Positions 44,469-53,771 are shown, counted from the first letter of the stretch. The stretch: 64,000 nucleotides of DNA from Ruegeria halocynthiae (GCF_900106805.1 NZ_FNNP01000013.1:1-64000), one strand, 5' to 3'. Notes: generated by a model from the letters alone, not told the origin. Numbers and translations are program-made.

Positions 44469-44867
44469 GTGAATAACCGCATCCTTTATGACCTGGCATC
44501 TCCCGAGCTTCGTATGCATATCGATATCGCTGGAAGCGGCGCCCAGAATTTCAACCCCACCCTCTATGCGATCGAGACCGGCGTTTGGTCTCGTCTGTCG
44601 GAAATTGGCACCAATGTCTCCGCCTGGCACGCGGCGATTGAACGGTTGACCACCATGGGGGCGATCCTGGCTGGAGTGATCACGGATGCGAGGCTGAGCG
44701 ACCCGAAACTACCTCAGGTGGTCAACCCGGGCGGATACCTCCGGGGGATGGTGCAGGCCGATCAACGAGGTGAACTGAACCTGATCTCCAGTTTCATGGG
44801 GCTGCTGGCACGAAGAGCCCGAGAGGAGGAGGACGGGCTTCCGCAGGATCACAAGAACCGGATTTAG
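44469..44867 (+). pseudogene. RepC-like replication initiator, C-terminal fragment
   Basis: 132 residues that look like the end of the RepC protein of repABC plasmids: VSAWHAAIERLTTMGAILAG, then the diagnostic NPGGYLRGMVQADQRGELNL and a charged end. About two thirds of a normal RepC is missing and no repA or repB lies beside it. It begins right at the break-point with the coupling-protein remnant, which suggests fused pieces of a former plasmid. Confidence 0.65.
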
Positions 44868-45052
44868 CCGTGTCGGATTATGCCCGCCAGCTGCTCAATT
44901 TACGCGTCTCATCAGCAAGTTTCCGCTCTGTTTCCGTCTCCGGAACAGAACTGTATTCAAATCTGTGATTGGCTACGGGAATTCCCGAGTAGTTTGTTCA
45001 GCTTTAGGTTGCTATGCGGCCTCGACGGTGACGCAGAGCAGAAAGACGATCT

Positions 45053-46006
45053 ATGAAAATTGCGGATATTGGCAATTCTGAACTGGATTTCAGGCAAACC
45101 GGAGAAGCGCGCCTCCAGGAGATTTGCCAAAGGTTTGGATTAGAAAATGCCTCCTATGCCCATATCGACAAGCATCACAATGTTGTTCACGGCTGCACCA
45201 CGTTTCCGGAGGAATGGGTCAGGTACTATGTCGATAACGATCTTGTCTTGGCCGATCCCCTCATTCGGTTCGGCGCCACCATGATTGCACCGATTGACTG
45301 GTCAGCATTCGACAACCAGACCGACTATGCGGCACTCTTTCAGGCGGCCAGAAAGTTCGGGGTTGGGCGTAACGGGCTTTCCATTCCAGTGATCAACCCT
45401 TTTGGGGAGCGCGGCGTATTTACCGTCACGTCCAAATCGCCTCGCCCCGAATGGGACGCCTTGATCGCTAAAATGCTCCCTGCCCTACGTCATGAAGCAC
45501 AGGTTCTGCATCTGCTTGCCCTCGATGTCATTGAAACCGTATTCAACTTTCCGTCGGATTCCCTGTCTGGGGATGAGCTGGATGTATTGAAGATGCTCGC
45601 GTCTGGTTTGATTCCGTCAGTCATTGCCAGGCAGACGGGGCACGCCTCGCGAACTGTCGATGCACTGACTGCTTCCATCACCACCAAGCTCAAAAGCCGG
45701 ACGATCGAACAGGCGGTTGCAAGGGCAGTCAGTACTGGCTTTCTTAAGTGGACGGACTTCTTTGCGGACCCGGTGGCAGAACTAGCGGATGCTGAGCGCG
45801 GAGTGCTCAGCGGTGGGATCGTACGTTGGGGTGGTAGGTCGTACGAGTTCATCGCTTTTGAAGAAGGTCGAACGGTGCGCAATCTCGAGAGCTTCCACGC
45901 GGTTCAAGTTGAAAATCTAGCTAGAGAATACAATCTGGACATCAACGAAGTACTTGAGGCAATTGGTGCAAACAAAAAACAAGTTGTTTGGATCAGACGT
46001 ATTTGA
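45053..46006 (+). CDS. LuxR-type regulator with extra C-terminal domain
   Basis: 317 residues. Residues about 15-155 resemble an autoinducer-binding domain (ASYAHIDKHHNVVHGC, then VGRNGLSIPVINPFGERGVF). Residues about 170-235 resemble a LuxR helix-turn-helix, though the usual signature is loose (LSGDELDVLKMLASGLIPSV, then VDALTASITTKLKSRTIEQA). About 80 further residues (RWGGRSYEFIAFEEG and on) have no counterpart in standard LuxR proteins. No luxI-type synthase is in the window, so it is a solo regulator. It sits between plasmid remnants and a redox gene group. Confidence 0.8.
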   Translation: MKIADIGNSELDFRQTGEARLQEICQRFGLENASYAHIDKHHNVVHGCTTFPEEWVRYYVDNDLVLADPLIRFGATMIAPIDWSAFDNQTDYAALFQAARKFGVGRNGLSIPVINPFGERGVFTVTSKSPRPEWDALIAKMLPALRHEAQVLHLLALDVIETVFNFPSDSLSGDELDVLKMLASGLIPSVIARQTGHASRTVDALTASITTKLKSRTIEQAVARAVSTGFLKWTDFFADPVAELADAERGVLSGGIVRWGGRSYEFIAFEEGRTVRNLESFHAVQVENLAREYNLDINEVLEAIGANKKQVVWIRRI

Positions 46007-46070
46007 GTCAGATTCTTGATGCGGCACGCTACCCGGGATCGGCCCGGGTCGTTCCTGGCAATGTGTTAGA

Positions 46071-46808
46071 ATGTTGCAATCGGAATGGTGGTTCAACGTG
46101 ATATCACATGAAATCAAACGCAGGCTTTTCGAAGTTGTTGGTGCAAATCCAAAAGCCCATCTGAGCCCGTATTGCTGGCGCAGCCGCATGGCACTGGCGA
46201 ATAAACAACTCAGCTTTGACTCAGAGCCTTGGCACATAACCGAAAAGCAACGGATAGCACGATCTGGCGGTGTGACAGCACCGGTTTTGGTGGATGGCGA
46301 GCAGTGGGTTCGGGACAGTTGGAACATTGCATCTTATCTGGATGACACCTATCCGGCCTATCCACTGTTTGCCGGACCTTCCGGCAAGGCAAAGTCGCTG
46401 TTCGTCAATCATTGGGCGGATAACACGCTGCACCCGCTGATCTTTCGCGCTGTTATAGCAGAGCAGTTTCCTCTGACGGCGATTTGCGACAAGGATTACT
46501 ATCGGGAACGAACACTGCGCAAATTCGGCCAGGCCATCGAAGAAATCGGAGTTGACCCTGAATCCGCACGTTACGCGATCAAACAAGCACTGAGCCCGCT
46601 TGAGGCAACCCTCGCCGAAACCTCTTTCCTGGGCGGTGATGCGCCGGATTATTCAGACTACATCTTGTTCGGAACATTTCAATGGGCGCGGGTTGCCAGT
46701 CGAGCTGCGTTCTGGCCTCCAGACAGCACACTACACCGCTGGTTTGAAACCCTGTTGGACGCCTTCGACGGGTTGGGGCGGTCGCAACCGCCGCGCAGCG
46801 CGCTTTAG
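46071..46808 (+). CDS. Glutathione S-transferase family protein
   Basis: 245 residues. The N-terminal domain reads AHLSPYCWRSRMALANKQ, with the SPYCWR active-site type of omega/zeta-like bacterial GSTs, followed by GGVTAPVLVDGEQWVRDSWN, the cis-Pro and Ser/Asp motif for glutathione. An all-helical domain follows (residues about 105-235). The exact start is uncertain because residues before about 25 do not look family-like. It is convergent with the GMC gene, overlapping by 4 bases. Confidence 0.82.
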   Translation: MLQSEWWFNVISHEIKRRLFEVVGANPKAHLSPYCWRSRMALANKQLSFDSEPWHITEKQRIARSGGVTAPVLVDGEQWVRDSWNIASYLDDTYPAYPLFAGPSGKAKSLFVNHWADNTLHPLIFRAVIAEQFPLTAICDKDYYRERTLRKFGQAIEEIGVDPESARYAIKQALSPLEATLAETSFLGGDAPDYSDYILFGTFQWARVASRAAFWPPDSTLHRWFETLLDAFDGLGRSQPPRSAL

Positions 46809-48382
46809 GGCAGCAACTCTGATCGGTGGGTGCGAATGTATTCTGCCGTGCGAAACACCAAAGCAGCCAGCGTGGCCGTCGGATTTATCGCGCCCGGCGT
46901 GGGAAACAGGCTTGCGCCCGCGACAAACAGATTGTCGACTTCATGCACCTGACCATATGAATTTACGACCGATGCTGATGGATCATTCCCCATTATTGTT
47001 CCACCCATCATATGCATCGGGTTTCGAGGGCCTGCCCAAGCATCGCTGGTCCCCGCCGCCTTGAAGATGCGGAGACCCTCTGCCTTGGCCAGTTCCGACC
47101 TGGCGGCATTTGCCTGTGGCAGTGAATTGCTCACATATGCCATCGGCAACCCATAACGATCGAGTTTTGATGGATCGAGCGTGATACGGTTTTCCGGCAT
47201 GCTGTCTTCCTCGCACAGCACTGTCATGTTTCCGTAATGCAAACTGGCCTGATGCAGATACGCGTCCAAAGCCTCACCATACTTTTCGGGCCTGGCCAGA
47301 GCGGTCCCCAACAGGTCGTTGGGCTTTGCCGCCTGCCCGACAAGCCACGCGCGGCTGCCAAAAGCATCCTTTGCCGGTTGCTTGTCGTCATATCCATCAA
47401 GGCAAAGCGTGTTGGCACCCGCAACACCCAAATGCGGCTCTGTTTCCTGCATGAACAGCCCGTGGATGGTTGTGAGCGCGTGAGAGGTAAAATAGCGCCC
47501 CAGTGTCTTGCTGCCATTGCCCAGCCCATCGGGGTACTTGTCACTGACTGACAGCAAGAGCAGCCGTGCATTCCAGATTGTGTGACAGGCCGAGATGACA
47601 ATGTCTGCAGGTTGCAGGTTCTCCCGACCCTGCTCATCAAGATAAACGACGGCGGCTGCCTTCGATCCCGAAGGGTCTGTTTCAATCCGTGCGGCATAGG
47701 CATTGTGGCGTAGCTCAACGCCCGCCTTTCTCGCCCGTGGCCATTGCAGAACCAGCGGGTTGGCCAAAGCCCCAATCGGGCATCCCGCGTCGCACCAGCC
47801 GTCAAGCAGGCAAGCGGCCCGGCCGTCATAAGGGGCTGAGTTTACCGCAAGGGTATTTGTCGTGAGCGTCAGACCTTCGGCATCAAACCCGGCTTTGATG
47901 GCCTGAGACTGTTTGGATAGGGAAATGGCAGGCATGGGATAAGCCTCACCGGGCGGCGCATTGGAATCGTCATCCCCCGACACGCCGAAATAGAATTGCG
48001 CGTGGTCATACCATGGGCGCAGGTCATCATATCCGATGGGCCAGTCCAGACTGCGCCCGTACAGAGACCTGACGTGAAAGTCGTCGGGGTGCAGCCGGAA
48101 CCAGTTTGCGTACCAATGCAAGCCCGCGCCACCGGTCCCCCACCCCATGGCAAAGTTCGCGGCCCCCACAAGATCACCTGTTTCCCGAACTTCCGGACCC
48201 GCCCATCTGAGCCGCCGGGACCAGATTTGCGAACTGATCATGTCTGAAAGCCGTCGTTCCGGCCCGGCCTCAAGAACCAGCACGTTGAACCCCGCCTCAC
48301 CCAGTTCAGCCGCCATTGTGCTACCGACGATGCCAGAGCCGATGATGACAACTTCAACCTTATCATGTGAGATTTTCGTCAT
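46805..48382 (-). CDS. GMC-family FAD oxidoreductase
   Basis: 525 residues. The N-terminal FAD motif is VVIIGSGIVGSTMAAELGEA, with the GMC signature region around GGAGLHWYANWFRL, and the C-terminal FVAGASLFPTPGAINPTATL with the catalytic region (Asn/His area) expected for this family. It lacks its own signal peptide; the partner protein encoded upstream carries an apparent Tat signal, so the pair could be exported together as in gluconate 2-dehydrogenase. Likely an alcohol/polyol/sugar acid dehydrogenase; substrate unknown. Confidence 0.88.
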   Translation of the reverse strand: MTKISHDKVEVVIIGSGIVGSTMAAELGEAGFNVLVLEAGPERRLSDMISSQIWSRRLRWAGPEVRETGDLVGAANFAMGWGTGGAGLHWYANWFRLHPDDFHVRSLYGRSLDWPIGYDDLRPWYDHAQFYFGVSGDDDSNAPPGEAYPMPAISLSKQSQAIKAGFDAEGLTLTTNTLAVNSAPYDGRAACLLDGWCDAGCPIGALANPLVLQWPRARKAGVELRHNAYAARIETDPSGSKAAAVVYLDEQGRENLQPADIVISACHTIWNARLLLLSVSDKYPDGLGNGSKTLGRYFTSHALTTIHGLFMQETEPHLGVAGANTLCLDGYDDKQPAKDAFGSRAWLVGQAAKPNDLLGTALARPEKYGEALDAYLHQASLHYGNMTVLCEEDSMPENRITLDPSKLDRYGLPMAYVSNSLPQANAARSELAKAEGLRIFKAAGTSDAWAGPRNPMHMMGGTIMGNDPSASVVNSYGQVHEVDNLFVAGASLFPTPGAINPTATLAALVFRTAEYIRTHRSELLP

Positions 48383-48424
48383 TGGGCCGCATTATCTCCG
48401 GTCATTCTGCTGGCGGCGGATTTG

Positions 48425-48991
48425 CTACCAGGGTCTGGGAGGTGGAATATGCGCGAGATATGGGATGTTCAGTTCCGCAAACCCCTCCTGCGTGCCATAA
48501 ACAACATCCACCGCGTCGCTGCGCGAAATGAAATAGAAGAAATTGGGGTCCGGGTCGGTCCAGACCTGCATGTCTGAAGCGATGGCGGCTTGGATCATCT
48601 CTACACGTTGATCGTCGGTCACCTGCACAAAGGGCAAGCCAAAGCGGTGGAGGCATTCTTTTTCAATGCCCGAGATACCCTTGCGATAAAATCCCGCCAT
48701 GTCGCTGGCATCCAGGTATCTGAGAAGCAACAGGGACGCGGCCTGATCGCCCGCCAGGTTTTGGTCGACAAATTGGGCAACTCCGGCTTCTTCAGCGCCG
48801 GAAACGATGGCCGCGCACCAGGCCGTCAGAGTTTTTGCCTCTGTTGTTGTGAATATTTTGTGGCTTGTGTTTTCGACGGTCTTTGCCTCCGCATTTTGGG
48901 AAAGACTACGCATTGTGATGGACGCCCAGAATGTGGTCGGGATCACACGAGTTAGAAAGCGTCGTCTGCCCTTCATTCGACCTGTCTCCAC
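48425..48991 (-). CDS. Gluconate 2-dehydrogenase subunit 3-like protein
   Basis: 188 residues. A Tat-type N-terminus (KGRRRFLTRVIPTTFWASI) is followed by a helical domain (FTTTEAKTLTAWCAAIVSGA, then VYGTQEGFAELNIPYLAHIP) typical of the small subunit 3 of FAD-dependent gluconate/alcohol dehydrogenases. It acts as chaperone and exporting partner of the flavoprotein, whose gene follows 42 bases downstream. The start may be 48976 (MKGRRRF) rather than 48991. No cytochrome c subunit gene is present here. Confidence 0.85.
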   Translation of the reverse strand: METGRMKGRRRFLTRVIPTTFWASITMRSLSQNAEAKTVENTSHKIFTTTEAKTLTAWCAAIVSGAEEAGVAQFVDQNLAGDQAASLLLLRYLDASDMAGFYRKGISGIEKECLHRFGLPFVQVTDDQRVEMIQAAIASDMQVWTDPDPNFFYFISRSDAVDVVYGTQEGFAELNIPYLAHIPPPRPW

Positions 48992-49266
48992 CTATCGCAA
49001 ACAGATGTCTCGATTGTCGCAGCCATGCGGCTTTTGTCAAACTTGGAATTGTCTCCGGCTTCAATGTTGAATTGGACGTCCATCCTAATTGCAGACAGCC
49101 GCGCGGCTTGGGGTTTAACCAACCCACATATTGAGCCGCGGATTCAAAGCGCTGCACCTTTGGATTGTGCCAAGCCTCTGCAGGTTTCCTTTGGCAGGAT
49201 GATACCGTCTTATTTGGGCTGGGCTCTGCCTTACCGACTTGCCGTAGATCCCTTTTCCAAGCCCGG

Positions 49267-49629
49267 CTACCGCCGAAACCCGAACTCGGTTACAAAGAAA
49301 CCAGGAGAAATTCCGCTGAACAGGTCGCGCAGTTTTTCAAGCTCAATCGCGGGACCATGTAATTCGACCCCGGTGATACTGACCAGATCTTGAGTGCTTT
49401 CAAAAATGTGGCTGCCCAGTTCCATATGGCGGATTACCGCATCTGCGCTGTCATAATCTTCACGGGACACCACCGTCCCGTCGGCGCCGAAACTGTAGGC
49501 CGACACCAAGTGGCCAGGTTCTTGGTTGCGCAGTTCAATCATATCTGCACAGTTTTTCCGAAAAGCATCTGCGTGGGTTTCGGGGACTGTCATATAACCG
49601 ACGATGGTCACAATCTGGGGCACGGGCAT
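49267..49629 (-). CDS. Antibiotic biosynthesis monooxygenase-like (ABM) protein
   Basis: 120 residues. The N-terminal half reads TIVGYMTVPETHADAFRKNC, then HLVSAYSFGADGTVVSREDY, the ferredoxin-like strand-helix-strand pattern of ABM proteins, followed by a second helix (IRHMELGSHIFEST). These are usually small dimeric oxidases or degraders of stress products. A solitary gene, divergent from the DJ-1-like gene. Function is unknown. Confidence 0.65.
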   Translation of the reverse strand: MPVPQIVTIVGYMTVPETHADAFRKNCADMIELRNQEPGHLVSAYSFGADGTVVSREDYDSADAVIRHMELGSHIFESTQDLVSITGVELHGPAIELEKLRDLFSGISPGFFVTEFGFRR

Positions 49630-49818
49630 AACTTTTCTCCAATAATTCGATTTTACATATTTTCCCAGAATAGGTGCTTTCTACTCATCGGCAAAATGCC
49701 TGACGGTTGCCCTGACCAACACATCGAAAGACAGCAGACTTTCGTTACCCAGTAATATTGCACACCCGGTATGTTCCCTATATGTTCTAAAGCGGGACCC
49801 TCAGGAGGTATAACCAAA

Positions 49819-50388
49819 ATGGCGAAAGTCGCATTGGTACTCACAGATGATTTCGCGGACTGGGAATACGCAATGATCGGCGGAATCGGCGGCTCCTTTT
49901 ATGGGCTCGAAGTCGCGTATTTTTCTCCTACTCCCGGGCAATTGAGCTCGATGGGTGGAATGACCGTTGTCGTATCCAATGGACTGGAAGAACTCGCCTT
50001 GTGGCAACCGGATGTAGTGGCAGTCATTGGCGGAACCGTGTGGGACTCTGAGGCCGCACCGGACATTTCAGATCTGCTTGTGACTCAGTACGAAAACGGT
50101 GTTCCTGTCGGTGGAATTTGCGGTGGAACCCTGGCTCTGGCCCGATCGGGATTGCTAAACGCGGAACCGCACACTTCGAATGAAGGGGATTTCTTGATCA
50201 AGAACGCTGTCGGATATGACGGCGTATCAAACTACGTTCAAAGTAAAACGGCTGTTTCCTCAGACCGTGTTGTTACCGCGCCTGGAACAGCGCCAGTGAG
50301 CTTTGCCGCCGCTATCTTTGAAGTCGCCGGTGTTCCGCAAGAAACAGTGTCTCAGTTCAAAGACATGATCACTGCCGAGCATAACTGA
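49819..50388 (+). CDS. DJ-1/PfpI-family protein
   Basis: 189 residues. The nucleophile-elbow Cys lies in VGGICGGTLALARSG, and the acidic residue that activates it in DDFADWEYA. No HTH domain is fused, so it is a stand-alone member, probably a glyoxalase/deglycase, chaperone or amidase. The start at 49819 is decided by AGGAGGT at 49804-49810 and an 8-base gap. Confidence 0.85.
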   Translation: MAKVALVLTDDFADWEYAMIGGIGGSFYGLEVAYFSPTPGQLSSMGGMTVVVSNGLEELALWQPDVVAVIGGTVWDSEAAPDISDLLVTQYENGVPVGGICGGTLALARSGLLNAEPHTSNEGDFLIKNAVGYDGVSNYVQSKTAVSSDRVVTAPGTAPVSFAAAIFEVAGVPQETVSQFKDMITAEHN

Positions 50389-50616
50389 TTGCGGATTGTC
50401 ACAACAGCTGTAGCGAGAGTCTCCACAACGAACTGAGCGTTCCTCGATGAGTCCTCCCGGTGCAATCCGCTTGGACTAAGATTGGGTTCGGATGCCAATG
50501 GACCTGGCGGAAGATGATGTCCACGAGATTGGGGAAAGCTCGTCTGGAGAAGTCCCTGGATAGAAAAATCGAAATGCGTGGATGGGACTCGCGCAAATTT
50601 ATCATAATTTCACTTA

Positions 50617-51376
50617 TCATTCCTCGCGGAAAGCCTGGTTCACCTGATCCAACAGAGGTTTAGACAGGTAACTCAGCACTGTTCGATCCGACGTGGTCAG
50701 ATAAGCTTCTACCGGCATGCCGGGAATGAGCTCCTGATCACCAAGGCGTTCCAGTTCCTCTGGCTCGACGGATACAGTCACCCAATAGAACGAGAGGCCT
50801 GTGGCCTCATCAACCGATGTGGATGCTGAAACATCTGCCACCAACCCAACAAGCTCTGGCGTCGTCCGCTGGTTGAATGCCGGGAAGCGAACCTTGGTGG
50901 GTTGCCTGATATACACTTGGTCTACGGCACTTGGATCGATCCTTGTACGTAATACATAACCTTCATTCAGCGGCACGATTTGCAGGATTAAACCGCCAGG
51001 CGACACCACTCCGCCAATCGTGCTGAACTGCATTTCGTGTATCCGACCGCTGTTGGGCGCACGGATGTCGACCCGGTCAAGCTGCTTGCTCGTCGTTAGA
51101 ATTTGCTGACGCAGTTCCTGTATTGAAGTGATCGTCTCACGGAGTTGAGTGACCACTTCCTCCTTCGTCTGGCGCTGCCCTTGTAAGAGCTCAAGCTCGG
51201 TATCGCGGATGGAGTTTTGGATCCGCGCTAGTTCAGATCTGTGCTCGGCAATCTGACCCAAAAGATCCGCCTCATTACGCTGCAGGGACCTGAGCTGGTT
51301 GGCCGGCGCGAGACCTTTGTTTGTGAGTATTGTCTGGGCAGCGATTTCCTCGTTGATGTAGGTCAGCTGCCGCTCC
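50617..51376 (-). pseudogene. HlyD-type secretion membrane-fusion protein, truncated by IS
   Basis: The remaining C-terminal part has the coiled-coil region (EEIAAQTILTNKGLAPANQL, then LQRNEADLLGQIAEHRSELA), the lipoyl-half motif LDRVDIRAPNSGRI and the beta-barrel (EGYVLRTRIDPSAVDQVYI), ending with PVEAYLTTSDRTVLSYL, as in type I secretion adaptors. Residues before ERQLTYINEE are encoded by the IS6 element's terminal repeat, so the N-terminal 180 or so residues, with the membrane anchor, are lost. No intact TolC or ABC exporter gene is next to it. Confidence 0.85.
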
Positions 51377-52204
51377 GGATGTGTCGCAAACATTTGGAAC
51401 GGCCAAAGTCAGCGACTTACTGGACACACCTATCCTGCGATCTCGGCGAATAGCTGAAAGCCGGAAGTCGTATCGCTTGAGAATTGCCGCTTCTGGATAA
51501 TATTGGCGACTTCGATACCGTCCAAAGTAGCTGATGCGGATCTGAACGATTTGAACCCGCACATGTGCCGTATGCGACGCTTGATAAACCGATGATCTTG
51601 TTCGATCAGGTTATTCAGATACTTGGACTTGACCGTTTGGATTTTGGCTAGGCTACCGAACCGCTTCAGGATCCTGTTCACCTCTCGAATGCCCGCCGCG
51701 TTGGCTCCACTTTTGTCGATGACGATCTTGCTCGGGATTCCATTTGAAGCCAGCGCTTTGCCAAAGAACCGTGCTGCTGCTGGACGGTTCCTACGCTCAG
51801 ACAGCATGAAATCAAGAGTATTCCCAGCTTTATCGACGGCCCGATAGAGGTACATCCATTTGCCGCGAACACGAATATTGGTCTCGTCCATGCGCCATGA
51901 ACTCAGCGTTGGACGCTTCTTTGACTGCGCACGCGCTGCGACGATCGGCGAGTATTTCACAACCCACCTATTCAATGTGGCATGGTCAACTCGGACACCG
52001 CGCTCAGCCATGATCTCTTCCAAGTCACGATAGGACACCGTGTACCGCAGATAGAAGTACACAGCGTACAAAACCGCATCCTTGGGGAAATGACAGCCCT
52101 TCAATGAGATCATGCTCAAGTAACCTGTTCGAAAACTTTTCTAAGAGTACAAACCTCAAATCACGCAGGCTCGTCAACTAGACCCCAGAGTTTGCGGCAC
52201 ATCC
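51377..52204 (-). mobile_element. IS6-family insertion sequence
   Basis: The element is bounded by imperfect inverted repeats: GGATGTGTCGCAAAC at the left (51377) and, in reverse complement, GGATGTGCCGCAAAC at the right (ending 52204). The 828-base length fits IS6/IS26-type elements. The left end sits inside the hlyD-like gene. The flanking eight bases do not match (GCCGCTCC versus GCGTTGCA), so no target duplication is seen, as expected if an IS6-mediated deletion or rearrangement removed the original partner sequence. Confidence 0.75.
51430..52119 (-). CDS. IS6-family transposase
   Basis: 229 residues, close to the full length for this family. The DDE catalytic residues are visible: Asp in WRMDETNIRVRGKWMYLYRA, Asp in IVIDKSGAN and Glu in NLIEQDHRFIKRR. 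The N-terminal part (CHFPKDAVLYAVYFYLRYTV, then SYRDLEEIMAERGV) is the typical IS6 HTH region. It looks intact and could be active. Confidence 0.92.
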   Translation of the reverse strand: MSMISLKGCHFPKDAVLYAVYFYLRYTVSYRDLEEIMAERGVRVDHATLNRWVVKYSPIVAARAQSKKRPTLSSWRMDETNIRVRGKWMYLYRAVDKAGNTLDFMLSERRNRPAAARFFGKALASNGIPSKIVIDKSGANAAGIREVNRILKRFGSLAKIQTVKSKYLNNLIEQDHRFIKRRIRHMCGFKSFRSASATLDGIEVANIIQKRQFSSDTTSGFQLFAEIAG

Positions 52205-52365
52205 GCGTTGCACGAACTACAATTCGAGTGAGCCAAATATCGCACTTTCTTTATGGTGGAAGACGACACCTACTTCGATTTCCGCATCCGGGCGTAAATG
52301 CGGTTTTGAAGGACTGTAACCCGTTACAGTCTGGTGCTTGCGGGGAGATCGCAGAAGCGCAGAAC

Positions 52366-53412
52366 CTAGTACGTTTTAAGACAACATGCTTCGTAAGAAC
52401 GAAGAAAACGCGCAGTTTTTGGGCCGCGGAAAACCCCTTCCTGAAACAGCTCTGGAAAGAGCGACAGAAGCTCCTCTTGGTACTCAGCCGAGACCGCACC
52501 CATCGCCACGACGCCCGGATACAGGCTCTCGGTCGGAATGCCTTCAGAATAGATGATCTGATGATGTTCGAACAGAACATGATAATATGTAACCATACCC
52601 CCCGGTCGACGATAAATCGTGCCTCCATTCACAAGATCAACCGCGCGCACGATCACCTCATCCTCGCCAAACAGAAGCTGAGCACGCCAGTCATTGATCA
52701 CGATCCCGTGCTGAGGGGACACGACCAACTCGCGCGTGTTCCCAAGCGCGCCTTCTGCAATCACGATCGGCGCAAGCTTTCCGGTCGCAGCTACCGTGGT
52801 CTGGCCAACCCAAATCAGAGGCTGGTAGTCCCCCGTCTGCGTTAACACCAGATCCCCAGGCTCAAGATTTTCAATGCGGGTTGCGCCTGCACACGTCTCG
52901 ATCAAGGTTCCCTTGGTGAAACAAACCACCTGAGCCCCCAGATCTAGATGCGCCGTCGAGTTGTCGTTATTCACGATGGGGCCGACGGTCAGGTCGGTGC
53001 CCGCAGGTGGAATTCCATCCGGAAAAACCAGATAGTAGCCGTCCTCGCCAGCATCCTGCAGATCGTCATCATTGTTCAGATCAACGTCAATCACCGCCAC
53101 GCGGTAGACAGTTCCGTCAGCGGCTGTGACTTCAAAAGTATAGTCCCAGATAACCTGACGATCGGTCCCGCCGATCTCGACTGTCTGCGCCCAGACACCG
53201 CCAATTTGTTCCTGTGCCGAAACCTGTTCGTTGGTCACGTCGCCGTTGAAATTGACGGCACCGTCGTTTTCTTTGACCGCAAAGTTTGTGCTTGTACCAG
53301 ACCAGCTCCAAGTGCTGCCAACGGGCGGGACAAAGTTGTAGTTAAACCCAGAGCCGTTGACTGTGCTTTGCGTCCCAAAAATGGCATTCTGATAGCCATA
53401 ATAGACAACCAT
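52366..53412 (-). CDS. Hint-domain (Hedgehog/intein-like) secreted protein
   Basis: 348 residues with an N-terminal beta-rich region without a Sec signal, suggesting type I secretion. Residues about 165-310 are a Hint domain beginning VVCFTKGTLIETCAGATRIE, with LEPGDLVLTQTGDYQPLIWV and the His-containing PQHGIVIND. The catalytic Cys at the start of the domain follows VV in the classical autoprocessing position. The protein has no repeats of its own. The truncated adaptor gene close by (50617-51376) suggests that its secretion system has been lost here. Confidence 0.85.
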   Translation of the reverse strand: MVVYYGYQNAIFGTQSTVNGSGFNYNFVPPVGSTWSWSGTSTNFAVKENDGAVNFNGDVTNEQVSAQEQIGGVWAQTVEIGGTDRQVIWDYTFEVTAADGTVYRVAVIDVDLNNDDDLQDAGEDGYYLVFPDGIPPAGTDLTVGPIVNNDNSTAHLDLGAQVVCFTKGTLIETCAGATRIENLEPGDLVLTQTGDYQPLIWVGQTTVAATGKLAPIVIAEGALGNTRELVVSPQHGIVINDWRAQLLFGEDEVIVRAVDLVNGGTIYRRPGGMVTYYHVLFEHHQIIYSEGIPTESLYPGVVAMGAVSAEYQEELLSLFPELFQEGVFRGPKTARFLRSYEACCLKTY

Positions 53413-53771
53413 TTTTTCTGCCTCACCTTAGCAACTCGTAATAACGTAAGGGCAACAATAGCACGAGAATCAGGAAACAACTAGGCGACCTATTGACGAT
53501 CGCTTGAGGTCGGGCGGTTTTTGCCTAAGATTTTTGACAAATGCTTTGTGCACGAGGTGATGTTGTCAGACAATTTCGAACCAGTCTCAGTATGCCGCCT
53601 GATCCCGGAACCTATGCGGAACAAAGCTGCCGCCACTCGGTGAGAGCCACGGTTCGGTTACGTTTGAAATTTTCTCGTGAGTAGAGATGACTTTCCTGAT
53701 TGAAGTGATTGTGGACAGAAGAATTGTTGATTTCCGCTGAGAAGTGACCCGGTAGCCCCCCCTAATTTCCA
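53413..53771. other. Intergenic region with IS-end remnants
   Basis: No gene is seen. Two 22-base imperfect direct repeats, GATTTCCGCTGAGAAGTGAC at 53729 and AATTTCCACTAAGAATTGAC at 53764, resemble the multiple terminal repeats of IS21-family elements. They mark a place where an IS end survives without its transposase genes. Confidence 0.45.

Noticed and set aside
21226..44867. A complete repABC replication and partition locus
   Set aside because: The ParB-like gene has no ParA or RepC beside it, and the RepC-like piece at 44469 is only a fragment.
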